DNA of 64,000 bases from assembly GCA_026168455.1 (NCBI GenBank), contig CM047431.1, positions 15,426,183 through 15,490,182 of the forward strand, written 5' to 3'. Made by a program: the position numbers and the translations under genes. Origin of the DNA: Theocolax elegans. Taxonomy: Eukaryota > Arthropoda > Insecta > Hymenoptera > Cerocephalidae. Of the stretch, positions 52,587 to 64,000 are shown piece after piece (the first letter of the stretch is position 1; each line of letters starts with the position of its first letter). A model generated the notes under the pieces. That model saw only the letters and a list, made by a program, of their open reading frames with translations, was not told the DNA's origin and made no database searches.

Positions 52587-53624
52587 TTAAGTACTCTGTA
52601 CGGACTGGAGAGTCTGATGAGACAGTCTGACCAGCTTCACAGTACAGTGCTTCATGCATGATTGCCAGGGGAGTGGCCGTTTCTTCGAAACATTCGCTCT
52701 TCGACTATCATACGGGTTTGGCGTCTTTGGAGTCTGGGGTCGGTCTCTGGAGTTGTCCTCAAGTATCAGCTTAGAAGGTTCTATATACCTTTTGGCAAAT
52801 TTGTTGAATGCCTGGTACAATTCCTGGCTACTCACTAGTATACTCAGTTCGCATGGCCACGTGTGACCATGTTGCCGGACCAAGTCCACCAGAGGTTTCC
52901 GGATTGCGACTACGCAGGGACAATCGAAGAGTATGTGATTAGAAGTTTGTTCCTCTCCACATTCACATCTTGAATCTTCGCTCAACCCGAAACGGTTCAG
53001 GTAAGACTTAAAAGATCCGTGTCCCGTTAGGAACTGCGATGTGTAGTAGTTAGGCTTTAACCACCCCTTTCGTATCCTGTTATCAACATTGCTGAAATAC
53101 TTGTGTGTCTCTGAACCTTTGCCCGTGGAATCCCACCTTCTCTGCCATTGATCCATGATTTGCTTTCAAACTTCATCTTTCTCAATGGCAGTGTGGTCTT
53201 TCGAGTTTCCACTGCGGCTTCGTTCGAGTGGTTCGACTGACGATTGGACAACTTGGCTACGCTTGATATGATAATGAGCGACCCTCTCATCTAAGAATAA
53301 GTCGATGGGAGGAGAGGCAGAGATTACCTGAAGTGCCTCGTGGGAGACAGTGCTATATGCTTTCGAAGTCCAGGCTAGGGTCTTCCTTTGCAAAGAAGCA
53401 AGGATTCTCCTGCTGTGACTGTTAGCCTTGTTCCACTATCCTGCCGCACCGTAGGCGACAATTGGGATAAAGAGGCACTTATATATCAGACTGAGGGATC
53501 TTTCTTTCATCCCCCAATTTGCGCCAGAGTGGAGATGTAGTCGACCGAGGAGGTCGAACCACTTTGTCTGCACATTTTTAACGTGCTGAATGACTCCAAA
53601 TCTAGGTTCGAACATGACGCCCAG

Positions 53625-54347
53625 TTACTTCATTTCCTTAAGCATACGAATGTTTTGGCCTTCCAGTTTAACTATGGGAGGCTTGCTTGAGTTAAGGTTG
53701 CCTTTCAATAATATCATTGCCGAATTGGGGATTGATACTTCCAGTTTGTGTAATTTGCACCAGTTCTCGACAATGTTAATCATACGCTGCGCCTCTGTTT
53801 CTAGGTGACGCCGGCTTTGGCCTTCGACGATTGTTATAATGTCGTCGGCATATGCTATCGAATTGGAGCCTGCGTCATGAAACTCTTTGAGTAAGGTGTC
53901 AGAGTCTAAGTTCCATCCAAGTGGACCGACAATAGATCCCTGGGGGCAACCTTTAGTTACTTCCTTTCGTGCTTCGCCGTACGTAACTCTCATGCACACC
54001 GTTCGATCTTGGAAGTAACTTTGTACAAGGTTATAGACGTTTGTGGGGCATTGTCTGTCTTTTAGCTGTTTCAAAAGACTAGGCCACCACAAATTGTCAA
54101 AAGCCCCAGAGATGTCGAGTGGGAAGTTGCACTGGCTTTCCTCTACTATTTGCGTCAGCCTTATTATCGCATCTTCCGTCGACTTTCCTGATGTAAAACC
54201 ATATTGGTCAGTCGACGTACTAATGTGTGTGCGCTCCGATGTTTGTCCTGACTCCGAGTTCACAGGCTGTTTCAGTCGCTCTACAATGAGCCTTTCCAAC
54301 GTTTTGCCCATTATGCTTAGTAAGCATATGGGCCTGTAGGACTTCAC
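53625..54347 (-). pseudogene. Reverse transcriptase domain of the R1-like LINE
   Basis: 240 open codons: SYRPICLLSIMGKTLERLIV, QYGFTSGKSTEDAI, FPLDISGAFDNLWWPSL, CPQGSIVGPLGWNL and the catalytic SIAYADDIITIVEG (YADD intact). The catalytic domain itself is whole, but both sides are cut by stops. Confidence 0.93.
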
Positions 54348-54494
54348 AGCCTACTCATCTTTGTCAGGAGCTTTGAGCAACGTAATTAGCATTTCCTCTT
54401 TCCATCTCTTTGGGAAGACACCATACTTGAGACAAGCATTGTATAATTTGTCTATTTCGTCTAGCAGTGGAATTGCATTTTTAAGTACCTCCGC

Positions 54495-55256
54495 TTAAAT
54501 TCTGTCAGTACCTGGACTCTTCCCGCTTTTGTTGGTTCGAATTGCTTGAACTATTACAATCCGGGTAAATGGAGGTGCCTCACTCGAATTATATTCTTCC
54601 AGGCAAGCCTGTCGGATCTCATGGTGAGCTTCTGTCTCTCCTGATTTGTCATCGTCTCGTATTAACTGCTGGAGCAGAGATTCGTACGTTTCCTTCCAGG
54701 TATTTGTCGATCCGTTTATTCCTGTCACAGTATTGAGGGCTTTGGTGGTGATCATCTTGCCCGATACGACTCGGTACGGAAGGCTCCATACGTCTTTGTT
54801 GCCTTCGAGCGTGATATAGCTCCTCCAGCTCCTCTTTCTGGACTTACTTGTTTCAGACTTGTATTCTCTCTTAGCTTTTCTTACATGTTTGAGCGTTTTG
54901 TTCTGGAGTCTTTGCGATCTGGTCTCAGACGTCCCGCTTCTCTTCCTCAGGTAGAGCCATTTCCGTTCGAGTCTTTTGGATCTACATTTGAGGTGAGTCA
55001 GCCGTGGATTCCACCATGGAGCAGATTTGGAAAACCGCCTCTTCATAGGGATCGCCTTCTTACAAGCAGTGATGATTGATTCTTCGAGTTTGTCGGCGTA
55101 TGTGTCGACATCTTCTTTAGAATCTATCGGCAGATCCGATAGGCGCGTCTTTTCGACTTTTAGAGCCTCTTTGAAGACTTCCCAGTCCGCTTTTCGGATA
55201 TTGAAACGCGGTTTCATTATCTTTACTTGGCGAGTCGGTTGTCTCTCAAAGTCCAA
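54495..55256 (-). pseudogene. Linker between endonuclease and RT of the R1-like LINE
   Basis: 253 codons, Lys/Arg-rich, including APWWNPRLTHLKCRSKRLER (the conserved PWW..EL..LR..V.R segment of R1/Jockey-type ORF2) and ending at SGKSPGTDRI, the start of the RT fingers, where a stop falls. Confidence 0.85.
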
Positions 55257-55289
55257 TGTTATGGAAATAGGTCTATGATCACTTGTACT

Positions 55290-56087
55290 CTAGTCCTCAA
55301 CCTTCCATTCGGTCATGAGGTTGCTTAGGCTCCTGGTCACGAGTGTTACGTCTATAAATGTTTCCCCTCTTACGCTTACACAAGTGGCCTGTTGCCCTTG
55401 CCGGTTCACTACCGTAAGGTTGTGCTCGAGAATAAAGTCCTCAAGTAGTTGTCCTCTGCCATCTCTCGTTGGCGAGTCCCACCAGGTAGACCTAGCATTC
55501 GCGTCCATTGCTATAAGAACCTTTTGGTCTTTAAGCTCGGATAGAATGAGTCTAAGCTGCGTCAGATATATCCCTATGGAATCTCTGAATTGGCAGTATA
55601 AAGTGACCACATAGAAGTTGCCAAAGCGACCGCTCACCATTGAGCATACGCAGTGGCTGGTGCAGTGCTGGGAGATTCGTGTGTACGTGAGGGTACCAGA
55701 GCTATATAAAATGCAGACGAGGGTTTTTCCCCGGGCCTGGTCCCTACTATCGTGCCAATGCTTAGTCCAATCCTCGAGATACATCCTTTAAAGGAGTATG
55801 GTTCTTGAACCAAAGCCAAATCTACTTCTGCTCTGACCATATGTTCGCGAATTTCGTCTGTGACGTTTCTCGCACGAGCCATGTTTAGCTGGAGGATCTT
55901 AACTTTCAGGCCTCTGTTAGAGCTTGACTCTGTTGGAGGCCCGTCCGTACGAGTCCGACTCCTAGCTAAACTTTTACGATCGACAGGGTTTTGTTTCCAG
56001 GCGTGCCACCTTGGAGGGCCCTTTCGTCGATCCACCCTTTCGCTTTCGAGGACGCTGCCGTTCCTTATTGGAAGAGGGCATCTTTTG
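55290..56087 (-). pseudogene. Endonuclease domain of the R1-like LINE, two overlapping frames
   Basis: Piece 55634-56087 carries the N-terminal ILQLNMARARN and ALVQEPYSF; piece 55290-55784 has VLIAMDANARSTWWDSP and TFIDVTLVT. The frame changes between about 55634 and 55784. The SDH motif lies past the next stop. Confidence 0.85.
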
Positions 56088-56105
56088 ATGGTAAGCGCTT
56101 GTTAG

Positions 56106-57866
56106 CGGTCCCCTCAAGTGCAATTATCTCCTAAATTAAAAAACGTTTAAAGATTTCTTGATATCCCCCACAAGATATCGAAAATAGCGTTGAAAATACG
56201 CGAGTGCCGGGTCCGTACGGCTGGAGAGATTGTTCTTAAGACTAAACTTATCGTTTCCTACTATGTACAATATTTACAAGCCTTATGTATTACCTTACAT
56301 CTACTATTTACATTTACACCTACTCGTCTCTTTGAGACGGAGTCTAGAATCTTGTTTCGCATATCTTTTCATTACCCAATGGAAATTACTTTTGAGTTTG
56401 ATTGGATTATCCAAAGGGTTCAAATAGTGCACTGATGGATAATCATCTTGATTCATATTCTATCGCTTGATCATAGAATACTCTCCATAGAAATCTTTAT
56501 ATTTACAAGGCATTAGGCCAATCTCGTTTTCGCAACCGGGTCACGGCTGATTGCCGCTCCCCGGATCTCTATTATTTGCAGAATTAATTGCATCTCGAGT
56601 TTATCTGCATTTGGCAGTTCTTTTATGTACAAGGTTCAGGCTAGGTATGGTTGCCTGCCTTTAAGCGTCATAATCGGGTGTTTCTCTCTGTGGTACTTTA
56701 TTTGATGAGACTCGCCTTGGCAAACTGCTCAGGCTTTAGATCGCACTGGAATGGAATAGTGATTCTCCTTAGTAGTCGTTCGAGAATCTCCACAGGGTCC
56801 ACGTAGCACCCATCGACTTCCATGCTTTCGAAATTTCCAAGTTCTAAACTGGTTCAGTTTGAGTTACCCTTACTTCTTGGTCTGTCTCCTCGCTATCCTT
56901 TTGTGCTACCTTCGAAAAATCTCCTGAAATGGAAAAACCCACCCTTACGTATGGGTAATGAGCTCACTGTCCGAACACCTGAGTTCTTAGCTAGGATAGT
57001 CTGGAGGCTGCCATAAGGGAGCCCAACTCTTAACTGAGTGAGTGAAAGGCTTAACTCCTTCTCGAGGGCCTTCAGCGAACCTACTAACCCTTACTCAAAG
57101 AAATCGACCTGTATTTAGTTGTACAACCCTACATTGTGCTTCGGAGGTTCCTTACTTTTGGGAGATGCTATGACTCCGGCCGAGGCCCTTTACCCACAGT
57201 GGTGGACCCATCACTTGCTAGGCGATAGGCGGAAATTTATTATCTACCCGAGTAAACCCGAGTTACCTGGACCATTTTCACGAAACAACTTTCTGCACAA
57301 TGCTGGTTTCGCCCCTTTCGAGGCGTGTGGAACGTATTCCTAAGGAATTTCCCCTCAGTTGATCTCCTGCTTTGACTTGCCAGAGACTGAGTTGAGTTCT
57401 TAAAGTACGCTGAACTCCACAATGATTTTCGAAGGCATTTTTAGGCTGTTCTCACCCCGGTATACACCGAGCCGGAACAATATAAAATAGTCCGGCCAAA
57501 AGAGTTTTCGACCTCACTCACTTTCGAAAATAGTGTAGTCGGCATGATCGGGCTCGGAGCTTGACGCTTTTAATGCCTTCTCGTACGAGTTTATGGTGCA
57601 TCGAACCTACGTAAGGAAACGTCGGGAGAAATACATTTAAAAGCCTGGAAGGCTTCCCGTCATTCGATAACACACCTCTGTGAGACATCTCGGCGGTTGC
57701 GGTCTGGGGTAAGGTCTTCCATGACCACGGTTGCTCTAATGAATTGTATAGCCGCCAACGGCATGTGTTCAATAACTAAGCGTGTTAGTGTATCAATCAT
57801 ATAGCATGTTGGGCAGTTGATCGCCAACACAGGCTCGGCGAAACAACACGACTTCGAGGCGCACTA
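56106..57866. other. Unassigned region upstream of the R1-like LINE
   Basis: Balanced composition, many short frames on both strands but none with a domain I recognise. It may hold the ORF1/5' UTR of the LINE in decayed form, since it lies where those would be. No CCHC knuckle was found. Confidence 0.4.
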
Positions 57867-58334
57867 GTGGCAATCCTCTTCCTCCACTGTCGTAGGAGGT
57901 ATATATCGGACTCTCGGAAGTGGGGGCCGAGTCACTCACCCTCACCCAACTCAGGGAATCTCAGAACGGATTTCCGCCAGTTCCTACGTGAGAGGCAACG
58001 GGACTTACGAAAATCAAGCACCCCGAAACGTGAGAGGCAAAGGGACTCACGAATATCAAGCACCCCAATTGGATCATCTTTTCGCCACGTCCACGCCGTT
58101 GATCCTGGGCTAAGAGCGAATGTCAGAGTATTTCTTGACATCTTGAGAAATGTAGCAGATGTTTGTTGCACTTGTTTTAGAAGTGAATGCGACCTTGAAT
58201 GTAAATTTTTAAGATCGATGATACCTCAGGTATTTTTTTCAGAATTTTTTTTTTATTCAGTCCATGACACTATGTACGAAAATCTTCAAAAAATTCTATC
58301 TATGCTAGAAAAAATATTTGACCTTGAAAAATAG
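57867..58334 (+). other. Open frame over the 42-bp repeat, doubtful gene
   Basis: 155 codons open on the plus strand with a duplicated RERQRDLRKSSTPK motif encoded by the 42-bp repeat. Start is not a strong ATG context and no family is recognised. A minus frame is open over the same part. Probably a chance frame in a dispersed repeat. Confidence 0.25.
57986..58069. repeat. 42-bp direct repeat, 2 copies, related to 19.0-19.16 kb
   Basis: Units at 57986-58027 and 58028-58069 share GTGAGAGGCAA(C/A)GGGACT and ATCAAGCACCCC. The following CCACGTCCACGCCGTTG resembles TACGTCCACGTCGTTG at about 19091. Confidence 0.88.
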
Positions 58335-58980
58335 ATTTTCAAGGTCAAGAGTATCTCTAGAATTTTTTTACTATTTTTTCATGTTCAGCGCGAGATATTA
58401 CATAGAAATACCCTCTAGAGTTTTCCTGGAAAATGAGAAAAAAATTTTACATTGTACTTTACGTTACCTGCGGGGGTGGTCGATTTATCGACCAGCAGTC
58501 AGGGTGGGGACTCTACCTGAAATATCCAATGATCTCATGTATACATTTTGCAATTTATAAGAGGTCGTTTAGTACTAAAATTTTCCCGCAGCCAAAAGGT
58601 TAACAAACCCTTACCGTTTACACCAATTTAAGTTCGTGCTTGACTAGCCGAACAACGAGATTCTAGAACGGTTCTTTATTGATTAATATTACTTATTACT
58701 TATTCTTTAATTATACATAACATAACCGCTAAATTTTTATAAAATTTATACAAACTTAAAATAATATCTTAGGTAAGATTAAAAATAGTATTTTTAAACT
58801 ATTAAATTTTGGATTAATAAAAAAATTTTTGATTTCTTTGATATTCCACTTTGAAGCCCGTCGCTCTACCATGGAGTTACAACAAAGCCATTTTTATTGT
58901 TTATGTTAATAAGTTACATTCAGGTTATAAACTTCGGAACATGTTGCAATTGTTCTTTATAACCAAAATTTAATATTATG
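58335..58980. other. AT-rich spacer with small palindrome and tRNA-like patch
   Basis: TGGTCGATTTATCGACCA at 58481-58498 is a perfect hairpin. On the minus strand about 58855-58890 reads AACTCCATGGTAGAGCGACG, box-A-like, without a clear box B. Nothing else recognised. The LINE starts at or shortly before 58981. Confidence 0.4.
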
Positions 58981-59001
58981 ATATAATAAAAGAAACAAAA
59001 A

Positions 59002-60374
59002 ATGGCGAGCCCCAAGGAGGGTTCGTTAATTAGCTCCGAAAATATAGTTTTTAAATGCCATCCCAAGACAAAAGTTAAGATTTGTGTGTGCATTATTTAT
59101 GAAAGTGTTTACCATGAATCCGACTCTAAAAGGTTAAAAAACACAAAGAATATCAGTGGTGTGTTAGTGATATGTCCAGAGCACGTGGAATTAAACCTAA
59201 CCTCAAATAGAAAACTACATCTTTGGACATTACTGCTAGAATAATTATTGCTCAAGTTAAATTAAATGAAAAAGCTAATGCAGAGGAAGAAATTTTACAA
59301 AATGTGAATAATAGTGTTACAGAGTAAAATGTTGAAAGGACTAATTTAACAATTGTTGGTCATGAAGAGGATGATAATGAAATGTTTAGAGGAGAAATTG
59401 CATTGCTCAGACAATTAAATATGGAACTACAAGACAATAATCGATTATTAAAGGAATTGCTTGAAAAAACAAAAAGTGAATTGAAGACTAAGAATTGTGA
59501 CTTGACGAAGTGTAAAACATATGCGGAGACAGTAAGGTTAGAACAAATTTCGAACAAACATGTACCAAACTTAATTATAACAGCTAAAAACCAAATAGGA
59601 AAAAATAAAATTAACAAAGTAATAAACTATGTTTTACAAAATCAAATTATTTTGCCAGTAAATCAAACTAGGGAAACTAAAAATGGAAGCGTTGCATTTA
59701 AATGTATAAGTACTGAGGACATGGAAAGAATGGAACAAGAATTGAATAAATATATTGGAGATGAATATTACATTGAACAAGAAGTAATACAACAACCTAG
59801 AATGAGAATAAACAGAATCGAAAGTTACATGACACTAGAAGAAATTGAAAATGGTATTAACAATAGAAATTTCAATAATACTGATTACTATTTTACTGTT
59901 TCACATAAATTTAATAATAAAAGAAATAATACATCCAGTGTAATCTTGGAAGTGCCTGTTGACACCTATGAGCATATTAGGAGAAATAAAAATAAAGTGT
60001 TCATTGCACACCAAAGCTGTAAAGCTTATGAAGACGTAAATATGACACCTTGTTTGCATTGTGGACGTGTGGGTCATAGCACAGCTGAATCTAACAAGGA
60101 ACAAAAATGTCTTAATTGTGCGGCTAATCATTCTACAAAAGATTATAACAACATTGATGTTTTGAAATGCGTAAACTGCTATTTCAGCAATGAGAAATTT
60201 ACATCAATTAAGAAAGTAAACCACAGTGCAACTTATACGGAAAATTGTGACTATTTAAAATTTAAAATTAAAAGACTACTTCAAACTACCGATTATCCAG
60301 TAAAACCAGTTATTCCGAGATACTTGGGATATGATCCAACCAGGACTAACAGACAAGCAACGATCAATGGATGA
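59002..60374 (+). pseudogene. LINE ORF1 (nucleic acid-binding), interrupted
   Basis: ATG at 59002 opens 80 codons with KVKICVCIIYESVYHES and GVLVICPEH, a decayed PHD-like Cys/His module as in CR1-type ORF1. A frameshift near 59220 and a TAA near 59326 interrupt it. The rest (59382-60374) has a Leu/Lys/Glu coiled coil (EIALLRQLNMELQDNNRLLK), a middle domain, and zinc knuckles CLHCGRVGHSTAES (last Cys lost), CLNCAANHSTKDY and KCVNC. The product would coat LINE RNA. The TGA at 60372 overlaps the ORF2 ATG at 60367. Confidence 0.8.
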
Positions 60375-61324
60375 AGAATTGTATGATAATCTTGAGCATG
60401 AAGAAATTGAGTTTAAAGATATAAGTAATTTTAATAGGGAAATATACTTAAATTCTGAAGATTTACTGATTATGCACGTTAAAATAAGAAGTTTACAAGC
60501 CAACTTCAATCACTTGGAGTTATTTTTAGAAACTTTAAAAATCAATCCTCATGTGGTGGTATGTACAGAGACGTGGAACTTAACGCATTGTAAATTTTGG
60601 CAATTCCAAGATTATAAAGTCTTCTACAACCACAGTAAAAATAATAAAGCCGCTGGTGTAGTTATGTACATTTAGACAAATTAGAGAAACAACTATTATA
60701 GAAGAAATTAATAAAGTTAAGTTTTTGAATTCAAATATAACTACAAAAAATGGAAAAACTATTAAAATAACAGCAACATACAAATGCCATAATGTTGATA
60801 AATATGATTATATTAAAGCGTTGGAAACTATTATAGTAAAAAACAAGAATATTAAAAATCACTGTATAGTGGGTGATTTTAATATAGACTTACTCGATAA
60901 GGAATCAATTGCCACAAACGAGCATTTAAATAATTTCATTAAATATAATTATGTTCCAATGTTTAGAAAAATCACTAGACCAAAGATTAATACTGATGAT
61001 GGATCTTGTATAAATAATATTTTTGTTAAATCAAATTTACTAAATGTAAATTCATTTAAAATTTTAACTACTTTTACTGACCACTATCCACTATTTGCAG
61101 CATTAGAAGCTAACTTGGAAATAGAAAAGAGCAATAACACATATAAATCACAGGTAAATTACAAAATTTTAGACAAAGAATGTAAGAAAGTGGACTGGGA
61201 TTATTTTTCAAATATATTGGATCCAAACATTGCATTAAACGCATTATTAATGAAACTTAGTGATTTAATTAAAACATCGACACTTAAAATTAGATGCACA
61301 AAAAAGTCACCAAGGATAAAGTGA
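60367..61324 (+). pseudogene. LINE ORF2 endonuclease domain, interrupted
   Basis: From ATG 60367 the frame holds MHVKIRSLQANFNHLELFL (the N-IRSL motif) and VVCTETW, then a TAG near 60673. The next piece 60725-61324 has CIVGDFNIDLLD and TFTDHYPLFAAL, the D.N and (S/T)DH catalytic motifs of apurinic-type endonucleases. Ends with a TGA after CTKKSPRIK. Confidence 0.88.
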
Positions 61325-61994
61325 ATAACGAAAGCAATAATTACTTCTAGTTTAACCAAAGAAAAATTATATTTTAATTATAAAAATGACCCGAATAATA
61401 TAAATAAGAAAGAGTTGTATTTTAAGTACATCAAAGTATTGAACAAAGTTATTTATAAGGCTAAATTGGATTATGAAAAAAGCATTTCTAAAAATTGGGA
61501 ATAATAGCAAAAAACAGTGGAAATTTATTAAGAGTAAAATAAATAAAAATACTAAAACATCTAATGATACCATACAGTTTTTAGAATATGACAACATTAA
61601 AACTACTAATACTTTTAAAATGGCAGGAATGCTAAATAAGTTCTTAAAGATATTGGTCCAAATTTAGCGAAAAATATAAGAGTATCTACTAGCTATAAAG
61701 CTCAGTCACTAAAATTTAACAATTAATTTATTTTTATATTGCCAACAAATACAATAGAAATAAGAAAAATTGTATCAGAAATAAAAGATACATCTGAAGG
61801 TTGTGACAATAAATACTAAATTGTTGAACCATTTTATTAAATATATTGATGTAACTCTGCAAAATATTTTTAATTATTGTATTAGCAAAGCAATTTGGCC
61901 AATGGCTCTAAAATAAGCGGAAATCGTTTCAATTTACAAAGATGGAGCAAAATCAACGCCGAATAATTATAGACCAATATCTTTAATTTCGAAT
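61325..61994 (+). pseudogene. LINE ORF2 linker, decayed
   Basis: Scattered open stretches (61473-61667 with KKAFLKIGNNSKKQWKFIKS, the NSKKTWKxIN linker motif) separated by stops. From 61679 on it is shared with position 1 onward. Confidence 0.7.
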
Positions 61995-62816
61995 TTGGCT
62001 AAAATACTGGAAAAAAATATCCATGCCAGATTAACTGGTTTTCTCAATGAATCCAAAATTATATCGAATAAGCAATACGGATTTTTAAGAAATAAAAGTA
62101 CGAATGATGCTTTGAAATTTATAACTAATTATCTATACAATAAAATTGATGATCATCAACCTACTATCTCTACATTTCTAGATTTGGCGAAAGCTTTTCA
62201 TACAGTGAATCATGATAAATTGCTTACAAAACTCGAAACTTATGGTATCAGAGGTCAAATGCATAATTTGATGAAAGATTAGCTATCCAATAGATATCAA
62301 GTAGTGAAACTTAGAAATGTTAAGAGCACTAGAATGCTAATAGAAATGAGAGTCCCAGAGGGCACTATTCTTGGACCATTACTATTTGTGATTTATATTA
62401 ATGATCTCTTGGACATTATATCGGACAATTGCATAATACTATCGTACGCGGATGATACAGTTTTGTTGAGCTCAGGCCCAGATTGGCAGAGCAGTATTAC
62501 GGCAATGAACAGATGTCTTGATAAAGTTTGTGATTGGATTGCGGCTAATGACTTATCTCTAAATGTGTCTAAGACTGTGTTTATCCCTTACAGTAGCTAT
62601 AGAGACAGTATTCCTAAATTGCTCATCGTAAATATTAAAGGAAGCCCGATAAAAAGAGCAGAATATACAAAATATTTGGTGGTAAAGATTGACAGTCATT
62701 TAAAATGGAACTATCATGTGCAATATGCAGTAATGAAGACTAGATACTTGCTTTTTATTTTCAGGAAATTATCAAATATCTTGAATCTAAAACAAAATGA
62801 ATTTAACGGTCGGTGA
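61995..62816 (+). pseudogene. LINE reverse transcriptase, copy B
   Basis: Same two pieces as at 317-1138 (61995-62282 and 62304-62816), same TAG, same YADD box. See copy A for motifs. Catalytic residues are present but the chain is split. Confidence 0.9.
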
Positions 62817-62894
62817 TAATTTATATAATATAAATATCTGTCTTCCCGAACTAATTGCTTTATCTTTGGAATAAAGCAGGCCCATTATACCCTT

Positions 62895-63141
62895 TGTCCA
62901 CTATGGTTGGTGGAATTTCCCAGAATAAATTTTACAAAAAAAGTCATATTTATGTTTTTAGTGAAAAATGCATCCCCTGGGAGCTACAAATACATGGAAA
63001 TGGGCATAGAATGCAAAAAGTGCTAACATGTCAATTTTGACTCTCTGTAATTTAAAATAATGGCCCCGAAAAGCTAGAAATTCAAGAGAACTACTGAATA
63101 TCTCTAAAATGTATTCCCACAGTTATACCCATACATATATA
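62895..63141 (+). mobile_element. Truncated MITE arm, copy B
   Basis: Same as 1217-1463, a partial arm of the 21363-23018 family. Confidence 0.7.
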
Positions 63142-64000
63142 TATGGGCTATTTCACGTCAAGTGATACGATGAAAATTTTAAATCGCTCCAAAATTTGAA
63201 AATAGACTGGAAATATCTTCCAGAAGATAGAAAAAAAATTTTATGTGTTAAAAATAATTTGCCTGAGAGTTATTCCACCATAAAAAATGGAAATTTTTCA
63301 ATTTTTTAGGAAAATTTTTATTTTCAAAGCCATTTATCTCAAAATCTATTGATTTTTTTGAAAATACATTATAAACAACTTTTGTTTAAAATAATCTTTA
63401 GAACTTATCTACTTGGGTTACAATTCTTAATTTTAAAATCTCGAAGAGATAGAACGCCCGGAAATATTGAATATCAAAAAAAGGCGACCACGCCACAATC
63501 GATTTTGATCTAACACCGCTCAAAAGATCACATTTTTTGAGAGCTTTCGAATGGCGGTGGTTAGATTATTGGCCAAGACCGCTGGTGTAAGTTATGCCCT
63601 AAAATACATGAAAATTAGTGATTTTATGAGGTTTATGGCGTATAACTTACACCAGCAGTCTTGGCCAATAATCTAACCACAGTCATTCGAAAGCTCTCAA
63701 AAAATGTGATCTTTTGAGCGATGTTAGATCAAAATCGATTGTGGCGTGGTCGCCTTTTTGATATTAAATATTTTCGAGTGCCCTATCTCTTCGAGATTTT
63801 AAAATTAAGAATTGTAACCCAAGCAGATAAGTTCTAAAGATTATTGTGAAAAAAAGTTGTTCATAATGTATTTTCAAAAAAAATCAATAGATTTTGAGAT
63901 AAATGGCTTTGAAAATAGTAATTTCTCTCAAAAATTGAAAAATTTCCATTTTTCATGGTGGAATAACTCTTAGGCAAATTATTTTTAACACCTAAAATTT
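63142..64000. mobile_element. Palindromic MITE, copy B (cut by window end)
   Basis: Same as 1464-2322; the right arm is incomplete because the window stops. Confidence 0.85.

Larger units (their letters stand above)
52587..56087 (-). pseudogene. R1-like non-LTR retrotransposon ORF2 (endonuclease to zinc finger), broken
   Basis: Minus-strand remnant of a complete ORF2. Order: basic start (KERQRPRKRKGG), apurinic-like endonuclease (ILQLNMARARNVTDEI near 55900; ALVQEPY; AMDANARSTWW; ATCVSVRGETFIDVT), linker, reverse transcriptase (53625-54347), thumb, and C-terminal Cys/His motif CECGEEQTSNHILFDC (near 52960). The order and motif style fit the R1/LOA side of LINEs. At least six interruptions split it (near 55634, 55290, 54480, 54350, 53620, 53160), so it is dead. 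No rDNA target is seen, so it is not a canonical rDNA-inserted R1. Confidence 0.88.
58981..64000 (+). mobile_element. Jockey/CR1-like LINE, copy B, runs off the window end
   Basis: Plus-strand non-LTR retrotransposon: ORF1 with a PHD-like finger, coiled coil and zinc knuckles (59002-60374), then ORF2 endonuclease and reverse transcriptase (60367-62816), then the 3' region with MITE insertions (62895-64000). Broken by several stops and shifts. From 61679 it is apparently identical to 1-2322. Confidence 0.9.
61679..64000 (+). repeat. 2322-bp direct repeat of window start (1-2322)
   Basis: Every stretch compared by eye is identical, including stops, MITE arm differences and homopolymer lengths. 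Offset is exactly 61678. Confidence 0.95.

Overview
The window is eukaryotic, AT-rich and almost entirely made of mobile elements. I see no bacterial or viral-genome layout and no CRISPR. The element mix (two very large Ty3/Gypsy elements, one Copia, R1-like and Jockey/CR1-like LINEs, hAT, piggyBac and Polinton relics, long palindromic MITEs) fits an insect; a hymenopteran is plausible but not proven. The only host coding sequence I recognise is one 293-bp exon at 23715-24007 with clean splice sites. Its translation looks like a SPRY-domain exon of the ryanodine receptor, so at least the middle of the window is probably inside a TE-swollen intron of that gene.

Layout. 1-2622: 3' part of a decayed LINE carrying a palindromic MITE, with a tRNA-like tail at 2627-2700. 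2916-3015: a 100-N assembly gap. 3016-16433: a plus-strand Ty3/Gypsy element ('Gypsy-P') with about 1.7-kb LTRs, a tRNA-Gly primer site, four successive ORFs (ORF1, Gag, protease, Pol), a 73-bp minisatellite and a long non-coding 3' region. It sits next to a Polinton-type DNA polymerase B relic (16434-17210). 17755-18832: gag/protease relic of another Gypsy. 18794-19757: an inverted-repeat unit. 20560-21160: hAT transposase relic. 21363-23018: a 1.66-kb palindrome. 23715-24007: host exon.

24050-43896: a minus-strand Ty3/Gypsy element ('Gypsy-M') with 1868-bp LTRs that appear almost identical, a CATG target duplication, a tRNA-Lys primer site, a 941-aa Gag remnant, an intact Pol, and a third ORF in the env position that encodes an acidic/coiled-coil/zinc-knuckle protein instead of a glycoprotein. 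Two palindromic elements have jumped into its 5' leader and the start of gag (35745-39314 and 39412-40600). The first carries a tRNA-like sequence in each arm.

44164-50597: a minus-strand Copia with a TATGT target duplication, an initiator-Met half-tRNA primer site and broken coding regions. 51640-51795: piggyBac C-terminal finger relic. 52587-56087: minus-strand R1-like LINE, broken. 56106-58980: mostly unassigned, with a 42-bp repeat also found near 19 kb. 58981-64000: Jockey/CR1-like LINE whose last 2322 bp (61679-64000) appear identical to bases 1-2322.

How the parts work. In Gypsy-P the four ORFs step through the reading frames, each in -1 relative to the one before. The first junction has a textbook A AAA AAC slippery heptamer directly before the stop. 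In Gypsy-M the gag-pol overlap contains a textbook G GGA AAC heptamer in the right phase. Both elements therefore look built around programmed -1 frameshifting. Gypsy-M also has a good splice acceptor just ahead of its third ORF, as expected for a spliced env-position message. All comparisons were made by eye; no alignment or database search was run.
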